In this document: piece after piece, positions 9,659 through 18,349 of the stretch | Layout of the letters: every line of letters begins with the position of its first letter | Position numbering within the stretch: the first letter of the stretch is position 1 | NCBI RefSeq assembly: GCF_902364365.1 | Contig: NZ_CABJDN010000002.1 | Coordinates: forward strand, 620,155-684,154 | DNA from: Bacteroides intestinalis | GTDB taxonomy: Bacteria; Bacteroidota; Bacteroidia; Bacteroidales; Bacteroidaceae | Direction: 5' to 3' | Length of the DNA stretch: 64,000 nucleotides | Translations under genes and position numbers: made by a program | Notes under the pieces: generated by a model | Told to the model about the DNA's origin: nothing | The model's input: the letters and a program-made list of their open reading frames with translations, nothing else | Database searches by the model: none

Positions 9659-10426
9659 ATGATAAGTCCCTTAGCGTATATTCATCCCGAGGCAAAAATC
9701 GGGGAAAACGTAGAGATTGCTCCTTTTGTATTCATCGACAAGAATGTGGTAATCGGCGATAACAACAAAATTATGGCAAATGCCAACATTCTGTACGGTT
9801 CACGTATCGGCAATGGAAATACTATTTTTCCGGGAGCCGTTATCGGTGCCATCCCTCAGGACCTGAAATTTCAGGGAGAAGAGAGTACCGCTGAAATTGG
9901 TAACAACAATACCATTCGTGAAAATGTTACCATCAATCGCGGTACAGCTGCCAAAGGCAGAACCATTATCGGTAACAACAACCTGTTGATGGAAGGTGTG
10001 CACGTAGCTCATGACGCCCTTGTCGGTAATTACTGTATCATTGGTAACTCTACCAAAATGGCAGGTGAGATTGTAATAGACGATTTCTCCATTATCAGTG
10101 CCAATGTATTGATGCATCAGTTCTGCCGTGTAGGTGGATACGGAATGATACAAGGAGGTTGCCGTTTCAGTAAGGATATTCCGCCATACATCATTGCAGG
10201 CCGGGAACCGATTGCTTACAGCGGTATCAATATTATCGGGTTGCGTCGTCGCGGATTCTCCAATGAAACCATTGAGAATATACACAACGCATACCGTATC
10301 ATTTATCAGAGTGGATTGAACACTTCAGACGCATTAAAGAAAATAGAAGAAGAAATTCCGACGAGCCCGGAAATCGAATACATTGTCAGCTTCATCCGTG
10401 ACTCCGAACGTGGTATTATTAGGTGA
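9659..10426 (+). CDS. lpxA: Acyl-ACP--UDP-N-acetylglucosamine O-acyltransferase
   Basis: LpxA transfers a 3-hydroxyacyl chain to O-3 of UDP-GlcNAc, the first step of lipid A synthesis. At 255 residues it has the standard size. Hexapeptide repeats run from the N-terminus (ISPLAYIHPEAKIGENVEIAP), and the catalytic His lies in LLMEGVHVAHDALVGNYC. The C-terminal helical part begins near INIIGLRRRGFSNETI, another family hallmark. The start ATG at 9659 lies just 4 bases after a strong inverted repeat and 87 bases after lpxC-fabZ, so expression may be partly uncoupled from the genes before it. The lpxD, lpxC-fabZ, lpxA order places three early lipid A steps together. Confidence 0.96.
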   Translation: MISPLAYIHPEAKIGENVEIAPFVFIDKNVVIGDNNKIMANANILYGSRIGNGNTIFPGAVIGAIPQDLKFQGEESTAEIGNNNTIRENVTINRGTAAKGRTIIGNNNLLMEGVHVAHDALVGNYCIIGNSTKMAGEIVIDDFSIISANVLMHQFCRVGGYGMIQGGCRFSKDIPPYIIAGREPIAYSGINIIGLRRRGFSNETIENIHNAYRIIYQSGLNTSDALKKIEEEIPTSPEIEYIVSFIRDSERGIIR

Positions 10427-10449
10427 TAAAACGATAAAGTAATTAGAAT

Positions 10450-11010
10450 ATGATATACAGATTTACACTTATCTCCGATGAAGTAGACGACTTCGTAAGA
10501 GAAATACAAATTGACCCGGAAGCTACATTCTACGACTTCCATGAGGCTATAGTGAAGTCAGTAGGTTATACTAACGACCAGATGACTTCTTTCTTCATCT
10601 GTGATGATGATTGGGAAAAAGAAAAGGAAATTACACTGGAAGAGATGGATGACAATCCGGAAATGGACAGTTGGGTAATGAAAGACACCACTATCAGCGA
10701 ACTGATAGAAGATGAAAAGCAGAAGTTACTCTATGTGTTCGACTACATGACAGAACGCTGTTTCTTCATCGAACTCTCCGAAATCATTACCGGAAAAGAA
10801 ATGAAAGGTGCCAAGTGTACCAAGAAGGAAGGTGATGCTCCGAAACAGACAATTGACTTCGAAGAAATGGCAGCCAACAGCGGATCGCTTGATCTGGATG
10901 AAAACTTCTATGGAGATCAGGACTTTGATCTGGAAGAATTCGACCAGGAAGGTTTCGACATGGGCGGAGGCGAAGGTGGCGCAGCACCGTTCGAGGAAGA
11001 AAAGTTCTAA
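10450..11010 (+). CDS. Plasmid pRiA4b ORF-3-like protein
   Basis: A 186-residue, very acidic protein. The N-terminal 120 residues (MIYRFTLISDEVDDFVREIQ, then YDFHEAIVKSVGYTNDQMTSF) resemble the pRiA4b ORF-3 / IS1096 passenger TnpR-like family, in which a small alpha/beta domain precedes a variable tail. The last 50 residues are rich in Asp, Glu and Gly (FYGDQDFDLEEFDQEGFD) and probably disordered. The family name derives from plasmid and IS passengers, but copies next to lpxA and miaA are ordinary chromosomal genes and nothing here suggests transposition. Function is unknown. It starts 23 bases after lpxA. Confidence 0.6.
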   Translation: MIYRFTLISDEVDDFVREIQIDPEATFYDFHEAIVKSVGYTNDQMTSFFICDDDWEKEKEITLEEMDDNPEMDSWVMKDTTISELIEDEKQKLLYVFDYMTERCFFIELSEIITGKEMKGAKCTKKEGDAPKQTIDFEEMAANSGSLDLDENFYGDQDFDLEEFDQEGFDMGGGEGGAAPFEEEKF

Positions 11011-11028
11011 TATTATTTTAAATTTTTC

Positions 11029-11109
11029 ATCCGCAGATAACGCGGATAACACAGATTTGAAAGACTTAAGCCTAGAAGAGATCTGCGTTATCCGCGTTAT
11101 CTGCAGATG
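11029..11109. repeat. Imperfect 29-base inverted repeat between the ORF-3-like gene and miaA
   Basis: The arms at 11029-11057 and 11081-11109 are reverse complements with about two mismatches, built on the words CCGCAGATAACGCGGATAAC and GCGTTATCCGCGTTATCTGC. The loop is about 23 bases. Sequences of this GATAACGC type recur between Bacteroides genes. It could act as an mRNA hairpin or partial terminator; no T-run follows directly. Confidence 0.8.
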
Positions 11110-11138
11110 GAAAATGATTCTCTAAATACCATTTCCTT

Positions 11139-12035
11139 ATGAAAACCCTGATAGTGCTTATTGGACCGACCGGAGTAGGAAAGACCGAACTCAGCCTGCG
11201 GCTGGCAGAGCATTACCAAACTTGCATCGTTTCCGCAGACTCCCGGCAACTCTATGCCGACTTGAAAATAGGGACGGCAGCCCCTACCCCCGAGCAACTG
11301 CAACGCGTGAAACATTACCTTGTAGGAACCTTGCAACTCACCGATTATTACAGTGCCGCCCAATACGAAGCAGAGGTACTGAAGCTTCTGGAAACCTTAT
11401 TTACCGAACAAGACACCGTATTGCTTACCGGTGGCTCTATGATGTATGTGGATGCCGTTTGCAAAGGCATTGACGATATTCCGACCGTAGATGCTGAAAC
11501 ACGCCAGGTGATGCTACATAAGTATGAAACGGAAGGTCTGGAAAGATTGTGCGCAGAGCTAAAGTTACTCGATCCTGAATACTACAAAATAGTAGACCTG
11601 AAGAATCCTAAACGCGTAATCCATGCACTGGAGATATGCTATATGACAGGGAAGCCCTACACTTCATTCCGCACCCAGCAAAAGAAAGAACGCCCTTTCC
11701 GCATCATCAAAATAGGATTGACACGCGACCGGGAAGAACTTTACGACCGCATTAACCGACGGGTGGAGATTATGATAGAGGATGGCCTGGAAGAAGAAGC
11801 CAGAAAAGTATATCCTTATCGGGCACTCAATTCATTGAATACAGTAGGCTATAAAGAGATGTTCAAATACCTCGACGGAGAGTGGACCTTACCTTTTGCC
11901 ATAGAGAAAATCCAACAGAACTCCCGGATCTATTCGCGCAAGCAGATGACATGGTTCAAAAGAGATGAAGAAATCCGTTGGTTCCATCCGGAACAAGAAA
12001 CGGAGATACTGGCGTACCTCCATTCGGTAATGTAA
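11139..12035 (+). CDS. miaA: tRNA dimethylallyltransferase
   Basis: MiaA attaches a dimethylallyl group to N6 of A37 in tRNAs that read codons starting with U. The 298-residue protein starts with the P-loop [20 protein letters not shown] (residues 4-23), followed by the [16 protein letters not shown] substrate-binding segment and [38 protein letters not shown] and the [12 protein letters not shown] helix are also conserved. The family's usual GGTGLY reads GGSMMY here, which is common in Bacteroidetes copies. It ends 3 bases from the convergent secreted hydrolase, so no long intergenic terminator exists between the two. Confidence 0.93.
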   Translation: MKTLIVLIGPTGVGKTELSLRLAEHYQTCIVSADSRQLYADLKIGTAAPTPEQLQRVKHYLVGTLQLTDYYSAAQYEAEVLKLLETLFTEQDTVLLTGGSMMYVDAVCKGIDDIPTVDAETRQVMLHKYETEGLERLCAELKLLDPEYYKIVDLKNPKRVIHALEICYMTGKPYTSFRTQQKKERPFRIIKIGLTRDREELYDRINRRVEIMIEDGLEEEARKVYPYRALNSLNTVGYKEMFKYLDGEWTLPFAIEKIQQNSRIYSRKQMTWFKRDEEIRWFHPEQETEILAYLHSVM

Positions 12036-12038
12036 GTT

Positions 12039-13286
12039 CTATTCTGATTCCAGTAAACTCTGATAAATCATTCTGATAGATGATTCCAGTTCATCGTACA
12101 GCTTCGGTATTGCTTGGGTATCGAGGCTTCCTTTTTTATACCACTCTTCCAGCAATGGCTTCGTCGTACGGAAAACTTCATCTTCTACCGCAGTAATCGC
12201 TGTCATATAACCGTCACCTTTCTCAGGACTATACAATCTTTCCCAATTCAGATAACGTCCGGTACCCATTCCCTGCTTATAGCTAAAAACTCTGTCTGCC
12301 AAACGAAGTGACCAATCACTGAGCAGAGCTGCCTCAGATTCTTTATTAAAACGTACCATTCCGGGAAGAAGTTTACCGGCATCTTTCACCCACAGCGGGA
12401 CAGCTATACCGGTAGGAGGATAACCTAACAGTGTCCACATGGTAGTCAGTTCGGCCTTTTCACCCGGTTTTACACCCTGTACCACCACCGAACACGATGT
12501 ACTGCTACGCGGAATGAAATCCTGATCTACAAACCAACCCGATGCCTGAGGACGATTATACGCCCCGCTACGCAAATCAATATCCAGCATACGGTTACGG
12601 AACGAACGGGATAAATCATTGAAAATAAACTGTGGGGTAATGCTACCTGTAGCCGAAGCTTTCATCAGTACCTGGTCTGCTTCCATATAGCGCACATAGC
12701 CGGCTCCCTCGTTCACCTTACCTGCAAAAGAGAAATTGGTACGGGCAATGTAGCCATAAGGAGCATCTTTCGGGTTATTGGCATCATACATCACATATTT
12801 ATAATAATCTACCTCAAATATAGCTGCACCGCCTTGTGCATCGATTACACCGAAATTAGCTTCGATATCGCTGGGCTTGGAAATGGTATCCAGAAAATGA
12901 CAGAAGTCCGCTACCGTAGCACAAACTTCAAGCGCACGATAAATGACACGTCCATTGGCTGCTCCCCGTTCTTCATCGCCTTTTACATCCACCAGATTAT
13001 ACGATTGTGTATTCATCAAAGCAAATCCTGAGGAATTAGTTCCCATCCATGCCTCTTTCAGATATGCATTGGCGCTATTCACTACAGCAATAAAGTTATA
13101 CTTCTCGCCTTTCACATAATCAATATGGTTTCGCATAAAGTCCGTATCACGGTTTTTCCAAAGCAGGGGACGACCGTCAGGGGTCACTTTACCCGATACA
13201 ACAGCAGAAGTACAAGCTTGCACAGGAGTAGCGAAAAAAACGATTGCTACCGCACATAAGATTAATAAGGATATTTGTTTCAACAT
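12039..13286 (-). CDS. Secreted C45/choloylglycine-type Ntn-hydrolase
   Basis: A 415-residue exported protein. The signal peptide (MLKQISLLILCAVAIVFFATPVQA) is followed directly by Cys25-Thr-Ser-Ala, so cleavage would leave Cys as the N-terminal residue, the required nucleophile of Ntn hydrolases. Following blocks fit the family: GRPLLWKNRDTDF, then AWMGTNSSGFALMNTQSYN and a FGVIDAQGGAAIFEVD segment. Relatives include acyl-CoA:6-aminopenicillanate acyltransferases and bile salt hydrolase-like amidases, so the likely reaction is hydrolysis of an amide bond in the periplasm. The true substrate cannot be told from the sequence. It converges on miaA and has its own upstream promoter elements. Confidence 0.75.
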   Translation of the reverse strand: MLKQISLLILCAVAIVFFATPVQACTSAVVSGKVTPDGRPLLWKNRDTDFMRNHIDYVKGEKYNFIAVVNSANAYLKEAWMGTNSSGFALMNTQSYNLVDVKGDEERGAANGRVIYRALEVCATVADFCHFLDTISKPSDIEANFGVIDAQGGAAIFEVDYYKYVMYDANNPKDAPYGYIARTNFSFAGKVNEGAGYVRYMEADQVLMKASATGSITPQFIFNDLSRSFRNRMLDIDLRSGAYNRPQASGWFVDQDFIPRSSTSCSVVVQGVKPGEKAELTTMWTLLGYPPTGIAVPLWVKDAGKLLPGMVRFNKESEAALLSDWSLRLADRVFSYKQGMGTGRYLNWERLYSPEKGDGYMTAITAVEDEVFRTTKPLLEEWYKKGSLDTQAIPKLYDELESSIRMIYQSLLESE

Positions 13287-13314
13287 AAGTCATCAGATAT
13301 TTGGGAAGTTGATA

Positions 13315-13349
13315 CAAAAATAAGATTTTCTACTAAAGAAGTATTCAAA
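13315..13349 (-). promoter_or_regulatory. Promoter for the secreted Ntn-hydrolase
   Basis: On the minus strand a -7 box TATTTTTG (13322-13315) matches TAnnTTTG and a TTTG (13349-13346) lies 23 bases upstream, slightly wider than the usual 19-21. The gene's ATG is about 30 bases downstream. Confidence 0.5.
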
Positions 13350-13372
13350 AAGATCAGAATTATTTAGTTCCG

Positions 13373-13404
13373 GTTGAATATCTCAATAGGATTAATTACT
13401 TTTG
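13373..13404 (+). promoter_or_regulatory. Promoter for the thioredoxin-like lipoprotein
   Basis: A -33 element GTTG (13373-13376, three of four matches to TTTG) and a perfect -7 box TACTTTTG (13397-13404) are separated by 20 bases, the preferred Bacteroides spacing. The ATG follows 25 bases later at 13429. Confidence 0.65.
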
Positions 13405-13428
13405 AACGCAACTAAAAAGTACAGTACT

Positions 13429-14604
13429 ATGAAACCACTTATTCCACTGGCAATATTTATATTCATTCTCACAGTCAGTTCTTGCACTACAGCACCTAAC
13501 TTCCGAATAGATGGTACAACGCAGGGAATACAAATCGGGGACACACTTATTCTTACCCACCATCTGCTGCCGGACTGGAAAGAAGGCGACCGTGATACTT
13601 TCATAGCAACAAAAGAAGGAAAATTTTCTTTCTGCAAACATACAGATGAGACAAAGCTTTACATCATAACCTACCATCCTTCCCAAAATGAACCCTTAAG
13701 ATATTGCAATCGCGGCTTTGTATTTTATGCCCGTCCGGGCGATTACCTGAAAGTAAAGGGGAACGTAGAGTTCTTTCCTGCCATGCACAAAGAGGGCGGA
13801 ATGTATGATGATCCGCGTTTACAACGCATCCTGACCTTGGAAGATAGTATAACAGTGGAACAAAACAAAATATACCGCAAACTATACTATTTTGCAAACC
13901 TGCGAGGCACCCCACAGGCCAATCCCGACTCTATGATGTATTATAACCAAGCATACAGTCAATGCCGTTCCAGCGAACTAAGTGAAGCTCTGAAAGAATT
14001 CCGCAATACGGCAGATGACAGTGAATATGCCGCTTGGGAATATCTGCAAGCCATAAACAGAGTCTCCTATTCGGAAGCTGCAGAAAGATTCACTCATTTT
14101 ACTCCCGAAATTAAATCATCGACTATCGGAAGAAAACTGGAACAGTTGCTCAAGGTCATGAAAAATATAGAACCGGGAAACACTCCAAGCGAGTTTACCG
14201 TAATCACTTCTGATAGTGCCCGTATTTCTTTGTCGGACTACCGTGGTAAATATTTACTTATTTATCATTGGGGATATGGATGTCCTGGAACTACCTGGGT
14301 ACATCCGCGCTTATTGAAACTCTACGAAGAATACCACGATAAAGGTTTTGAAATCTTAGGATTCACTGGCGATAAGCAACCAGAAAGTCTCTCTCAGGAC
14401 TCAGAAGCTGCTTCACTGTTTTATCCACCCTGGCCCACTGTATATACAAATCAAAAGGAAAATAGCTTTATTGCCGATGATTATTACTTCAACGGAGTTC
14501 CTATCCTGATGGTTATCTCACCCGAAGGAAAAACTCTTCTGAGGGGATATAGCAGCACCTATCAGCCCCTCAAAGAATTATTAGCAAAGGAGATGGGTAA
14601 ATAA
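13429..14604 (+). CDS. Thioredoxin-like lipoprotein lacking the second active-site Cys
   Basis: The protein (391 residues from the ATG at 13429; an in-frame TTG at 13402 lies in the promoter) starts with a lipoprotein signal ending in LTVSSC. The first half resembles the DUF4369-type beta domain that precedes thioredoxin domains in Bacteroides, and the second half is TlpA-like: SDYRGKYLLIYHWGYGCPGTTW. In a normal TlpA this would be WCxxC; here only Cys285 is kept and the resolving position is Thr288. It therefore cannot carry out ordinary dithiol exchange, although a one-Cys protein could still form mixed disulfides. It is convergent with the next gene and has its own good promoter. Confidence 0.75.
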   Translation: MKPLIPLAIFIFILTVSSCTTAPNFRIDGTTQGIQIGDTLILTHHLLPDWKEGDRDTFIATKEGKFSFCKHTDETKLYIITYHPSQNEPLRYCNRGFVFYARPGDYLKVKGNVEFFPAMHKEGGMYDDPRLQRILTLEDSITVEQNKIYRKLYYFANLRGTPQANPDSMMYYNQAYSQCRSSELSEALKEFRNTADDSEYAAWEYLQAINRVSYSEAAERFTHFTPEIKSSTIGRKLEQLLKVMKNIEPGNTPSEFTVITSDSARISLSDYRGKYLLIYHWGYGCPGTTWVHPRLLKLYEEYHDKGFEILGFTGDKQPESLSQDSEAASLFYPPWPTVYTNQKENSFIADDYYFNGVPILMVISPEGKTLLRGYSSTYQPLKELLAKEMGK

Positions 14605-14620
14605 AAAGGCGGATAATTTC

Positions 14621-15226
14621 TTATTCATATTCTCCCCTTATGAAAATCATTGGTTTAATATAGATTTCCAAAGTTCCGTCTGCACCGGTTTTCACTTCCA
14701 TTTGTTCGATGTTCGTTTGGTACGCAGTGCTGGCCGGAACTTCTTTGCCATCAATATAATAACGTGCATTTCGCCTGTCAACACCTCTCGGTTTCAGCAA
14801 CTCATCAATCTGCTTAATCGTTTTTTCTTCCTTCACTTGCTGTGGAGTTTTCAGTTTCAGAACTATGACTCCATTTATTCCACGCGTACCATAAATAGCA
14901 GTAGCCGAAGCATCTTTCAAAATATCAATGCTTTCAATGTGCATAGGATTCAATGCCGCAAAGATTTCATAAGGAAGCTCTAACCCATTTACAATGTATA
15001 AAGGCTCATTGGATGGAATAGGAATGCGGTCTCTGATAACCAATGTACCATCTTTCTTCGGAGACTGTGTCACAAGTGTGTCATTCTTCAAAGTATCTTT
15101 GAAAATTACAAGCTCTTTCATGAAAGAGGCTTCAGCATGAATAGATATAGCGGCAGACATTACTAATAATAGAAATACTCCCCAAAAGAAGCTATATCCC
15201 TGGTGAATTTGTTTTCTTTGTCTCAT
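14621..15226 (-). CDS. Exported TonB-plug-like small protein
   Basis: A 201-residue protein when started at the ATG at 15226 (an upstream in-frame TTG at 15265 overlaps the promoter). After a basic N-terminus and one hydrophobic segment (FFWGVFLLLVMSAAISIHA) it has a stretch typical of the SusC plug: YIVNGLELPYEIFAALNPMH, then IESIDILKDASATAIYG, then RGINGVIVLKLK. No beta-barrel follows. Similar plug-like modules occur in the neighbouring M56 protein at 16180-18336, which suggests both belong to one envelope-signalling group. The end carries YYIDGKEVPAST, a second copy of the VDGKE theme. Function is unknown; it is not a receptor in itself. Confidence 0.65.
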   Translation of the reverse strand: MRQRKQIHQGYSFFWGVFLLLVMSAAISIHAEASFMKELVIFKDTLKNDTLVTQSPKKDGTLVIRDRIPIPSNEPLYIVNGLELPYEIFAALNPMHIESIDILKDASATAIYGTRGINGVIVLKLKTPQQVKEEKTIKQIDELLKPRGVDRRNARYYIDGKEVPASTAYQTNIEQMEVKTGADGTLEIYIKPMIFIRGEYE

Positions 15227-15266
15227 AGCATTATCTTTTAAGTGATAGAATCTAAACCGTCTCAAA

Positions 15267-15298
15267 CAAAAATAATTAAAAGTAATGATTTAAACAAA
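15267..15298 (-). promoter_or_regulatory. Perfect Bacteroides promoter for the plug-like protein
   Basis: On the minus strand TTTG (15298-15295), 20 bases, then TATTTTTG (15274-15267) match both consensus elements exactly. It separates this gene from the upstream TlpA-like gene. Confidence 0.75.
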
Positions 15299-15317
15299 AA
15301 AATAAGAAACAAAGTAT

Positions 15318-16085
15318 TTATTCAGCAGATAATTCCTTTAACCTATCAAGCAGATATGCTCGCTTACTCTCGCTTGTACCTTCTTCCCAATAGCGGATAA
15401 TACCTTTCTTATCTACCAACACTGTAGTCGGTGTAACCTGTACTTTAAACAGATTGAAGAAAAATAATTCATCGGCAATATGCGTAAAAAGGAAAGGACG
15501 GTTCTCCACAATCTTCTTTATTTGTTCCGGTGTATTCCAAGTCGTGGAGAAATAAGTCACATTCGGACAGATCTTCATCCATTCATTCAAGTCCGGCATT
15601 TCTTTGATACAAGGTCGGCAACCCGTATGCCAATAGTTCAGCACGAAAGGCTTTCCTAGAATATCTACTTTTGTCCATACTCGTCCTGCCGTATCCTTTA
15701 CTTCAAAATCCGGAAATGGCTTACCTACCCATTTATCAAGAGTAATCGTATTACTTCCGGCAACCGCCATCGGTTTTTGTGTTCCGGAACGTGAGATCAT
15801 CAATAATTCCTCCCCTCCGGGTACTTTATCTACCGAAACCCGGTATTTCATTGCATAATCCGGTAATTTTTTCCCCTTATTCAGACGTATCTCCAATGCT
15901 GTATGTCCCTTTTCATCTGTCAACATAATCATTTGAGCTCCTTCATCATTCCGAACTCCCGGTGGCATACCATTGAAAAAGCATCCGTCAATGAGAACAA
16001 ACTTGTCACCAGTAGTTTGGGCAGAGCAAAGCCCCGCCCAAACAAACATCATAAAGAGAAACAAAAAGAGAGAATTTCGTGTCAT
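15318..16085 (-). CDS. TlpA-like thiol-disulfide protein, exported
   Basis: A 255-residue protein from the ATG at 16085; an in-frame GTG further out at 16151 is less likely because the ATG begins a good signal peptide (MTRNSLFLFLFMMFVWAGLCSAQ). The thioredoxin fold spans about residues 115-250, with the redox motif in NYWHTGCRPCIKEMPDLNEW. The TPTTVLVDKKGIIRYW segment supplies the cis-Pro side of the fold. The protein probably reduces or isomerises disulfides in the periplasm. It follows the M56 gene after 94 bases with no clear promoter of its own, so it may be read from the BlaI-controlled operon. Confidence 0.85.
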   Translation of the reverse strand: MTRNSLFLFLFMMFVWAGLCSAQTTGDKFVLIDGCFFNGMPPGVRNDEGAQMIMLTDEKGHTALEIRLNKGKKLPDYAMKYRVSVDKVPGGEELLMISRSGTQKPMAVAGSNTITLDKWVGKPFPDFEVKDTAGRVWTKVDILGKPFVLNYWHTGCRPCIKEMPDLNEWMKICPNVTYFSTTWNTPEQIKKIVENRPFLFTHIADELFFFNLFKVQVTPTTVLVDKKGIIRYWEEGTSESKRAYLLDRLKELSAE

Positions 16086-16179
16086 AATAGTAGTATTTAA
16101 TTTTATTTCAATGTCGCAATCAGTAATAAAGGTATATACTTCATTATCCACCGGATCATAGTGTTACACCATATATACT

Positions 16180-18336
16180 TTATTCATCTTTCAAAGTAAC
16201 TATCACTTTCGGTTCAGCCTTTACTTTGGCAGTCGCCATATTGATATAAGAAACAATCAATTTATCACCCTTTGAAACCGATAAGACAAAGCGACCATCC
16301 ACATCGGTTATACTCCCTGTATGCGTTCCTTCTATCAATACAGATGCCCCCACAATAGGCTCACCGTCTTTATCCTGTACAAAGCCTTCAACCTTCATAT
16401 CACCTTTGGATGAAGTTTTCTCAGCACCTTTTTTGTCTTTGGTAGTGATATAAATCTTGCCCTTACCACTATTTGAATCTTTCTCTACACTTATACTCTC
16501 AATTCTGTCAGCTGGTACTACACTACCCAAATCGACTTCCTTTGATTCAATTTCCACGCCATCCACATAGATAATCGCATCTCCCAAATCCGCCTTCTTA
16601 CGATTTACATATACATTCTGTATTCCGGGAAGAGTAGATGATTTACTTGTCCCTTTCACTCGTAAAGTAGTAGAAGTTGAGTTCGTATTTTTGCTTCCTA
16701 TAACGATAGGATATTCTTTATCTCTCAAAGTAATCAGAATCACACCATTCTTTCCCTTTTCTCCATACAATTCTGCGGCCGATTTATCCTTTAAAACAGT
16801 CATACTCTCTATACTTTCCGGTCTCAACGCTCCCATTATAGATGAAGGAACTTCTTTCCCATCCACAATGAACAAAGGTACAGCTTCTCCACGAATGGTT
16901 CCGGCAACTGTTACCAACTGAGAACTTGTTATCTCACCACCTTCCAGTTTGAATACCACCGGCAATGTATATTTCACTGCTACCGCCTTTCCTTTCTGCA
17001 TACCTGGCTTCCACTTCGGCATCGCTCCCACTAATCGAATAGCTTCAGCATCCAAGTCTTTATCCACAGAACGAAGCACTTTCGGATTTGTCACATTTCC
17101 TTCCTTATCGATAATGAATTGCACCGTAACACGCCCCTGTGTACCATTCTTTTCTGCAGCTTCAGGATAACGCATATTCTTCTGAATGTACTCCATCGAA
17201 GCAGCTATGCCACCCGGGTATTCTGGCATTTGCTCCACCACCTCGTAGAAAGGAGTACCTTGTAACTTTTCAGTCACTTCCACGGGAATATACTTCACCT
17301 CTACTGGTTTAGCTGTATCTTTCAGAGCTGTAGCTACTTGTACTACCTCTTCCGTACTTTTTACGGCTTTTGCTTCCACAATTGCTGTCAAATCATTAAC
17401 TTTGACGGCAGAAATCTCTTCTGCAGTTTCTGAGATTTCAGGACGGGCAAAAGCTGTTACTGCAATAGCTGCTACCGGAAGTATATATAAATACTTCAAT
17501 TTTGCCCACGGATTCGATTTTTCTTTTAACATCATAGTGATACGTTTTTTAAGTTTACTGTGATTAAAGCTGTTGGCCATAGAGTAGAGCCTTGTGCCGA
17601 CAGCTTTTTTGATTAATAATAGTTGATATTGTTTCGCGTCAACGCCTTTCTCAATAACCGTTTCATCAGCCTCATACTCATGGATATTCTGTAGCTCCTG
17701 TTTCAATAACCATGAAGCCGGATTGAACCACTGGAAGAAGATACAAATATCCGCCACCAACAAGTCCCATGAATGCCGATTCTGAATATGAGCCAATTCA
17801 TGAATAAGTATCTCCCGACCATTCTCATCCAGATCTTTTTCCGAAATAACAATATATTTCATCCAACTGAACGGAGCTATATCACGGTCATGTACTATCA
17901 GAGTCACTTTCTCTCCCCCATCGATATATTTACTTAAATTCTCTTTCCTACCAGATTTTAGCAACCCGCCTAATTTCAACAACGAATACCCATTGCGTAG
18001 GGCAAAGAGTAAAATTCCTGCCAGGTACACCAACAATGCAACCTGTATCCAAGTCACCGTCACTTCCTCTGCCTGTAAATCCGTAGCACTAGCCGTGTTC
18101 ATCATATCCGCCAGCATCAACCACTGTTCTAAAGTCATCATGGTCTGATGAACTTCTGTCTGTTCCTCTACGGTTACCTCTACCAATGGCAAGAGGCACG
18201 ATAACAACAGAATGCTCAATAGCGCCACCCGGTTGAAACGATGAAACGTTTCGCGACTCAGCAATAATCGGTAGAATAAATAAAATACCACCAGACAAAC
18301 CGACGACTTCAGTATATAGACAAAGAAAATTCCCAT
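16180..18336 (-). CDS. BlaR1-like M56 sensor peptidase fused to TonB, plug-like and CarboxypepD modules
   Basis: Started at the ATG at 18336 the protein has 718 residues; a TTG at 18348 is less likely. Three or more membrane helices (about residues 5-25, 36-54, 95-113) precede the M56 zinc peptidase motif HELAH (His179-His183) and a distal EYEADE. After a linker comes a TonB C-terminal-like domain (about 370-460: YIQKNMRYPEAAEKNGTQGR, then AMPKWKPGMQKGKAVAVKYT). Two plug-like copies follow (PLFIVDGKEVPSSIMGALRP and IIYVDGVEIESKEVDLGS), and a CarboxypepD-regulatory domain ends the protein (EPIVGASVLIEGTHTGSITD). BlaR1 relatives cleave BlaI repressors; a blaI gene lies two genes upstream in the same operon. 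The surface half of the protein may connect to outer-membrane parts, which is inference. Confidence 0.85.
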   Translation of the reverse strand: MGIFFVYILKSSVCLVVFYLFYRLLLSRETFHRFNRVALLSILLLSCLLPLVEVTVEEQTEVHQTMMTLEQWLMLADMMNTASATDLQAEEVTVTWIQVALLVYLAGILLFALRNGYSLLKLGGLLKSGRKENLSKYIDGGEKVTLIVHDRDIAPFSWMKYIVISEKDLDENGREILIHELAHIQNRHSWDLLVADICIFFQWFNPASWLLKQELQNIHEYEADETVIEKGVDAKQYQLLLIKKAVGTRLYSMANSFNHSKLKKRITMMLKEKSNPWAKLKYLYILPVAAIAVTAFARPEISETAEEISAVKVNDLTAIVEAKAVKSTEEVVQVATALKDTAKPVEVKYIPVEVTEKLQGTPFYEVVEQMPEYPGGIAASMEYIQKNMRYPEAAEKNGTQGRVTVQFIIDKEGNVTNPKVLRSVDKDLDAEAIRLVGAMPKWKPGMQKGKAVAVKYTLPVVFKLEGGEITSSQLVTVAGTIRGEAVPLFIVDGKEVPSSIMGALRPESIESMTVLKDKSAAELYGEKGKNGVILITLRDKEYPIVIGSKNTNSTSTTLRVKGTSKSSTLPGIQNVYVNRKKADLGDAIIYVDGVEIESKEVDLGSVVPADRIESISVEKDSNSGKGKIYITTKDKKGAEKTSSKGDMKVEGFVQDKDGEPIVGASVLIEGTHTGSITDVDGRFVLSVSKGDKLIVSYINMATAKVKAEPKVIVTLKDE

Positions 18337-18349
18337 ATGGATGTACAAT

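Noticed and set aside
10450..11010. Insertion-sequence passenger gene
   Set aside because: The family name suggests IS or plasmid origin, but no transposase, terminal repeats or target duplication are seen.
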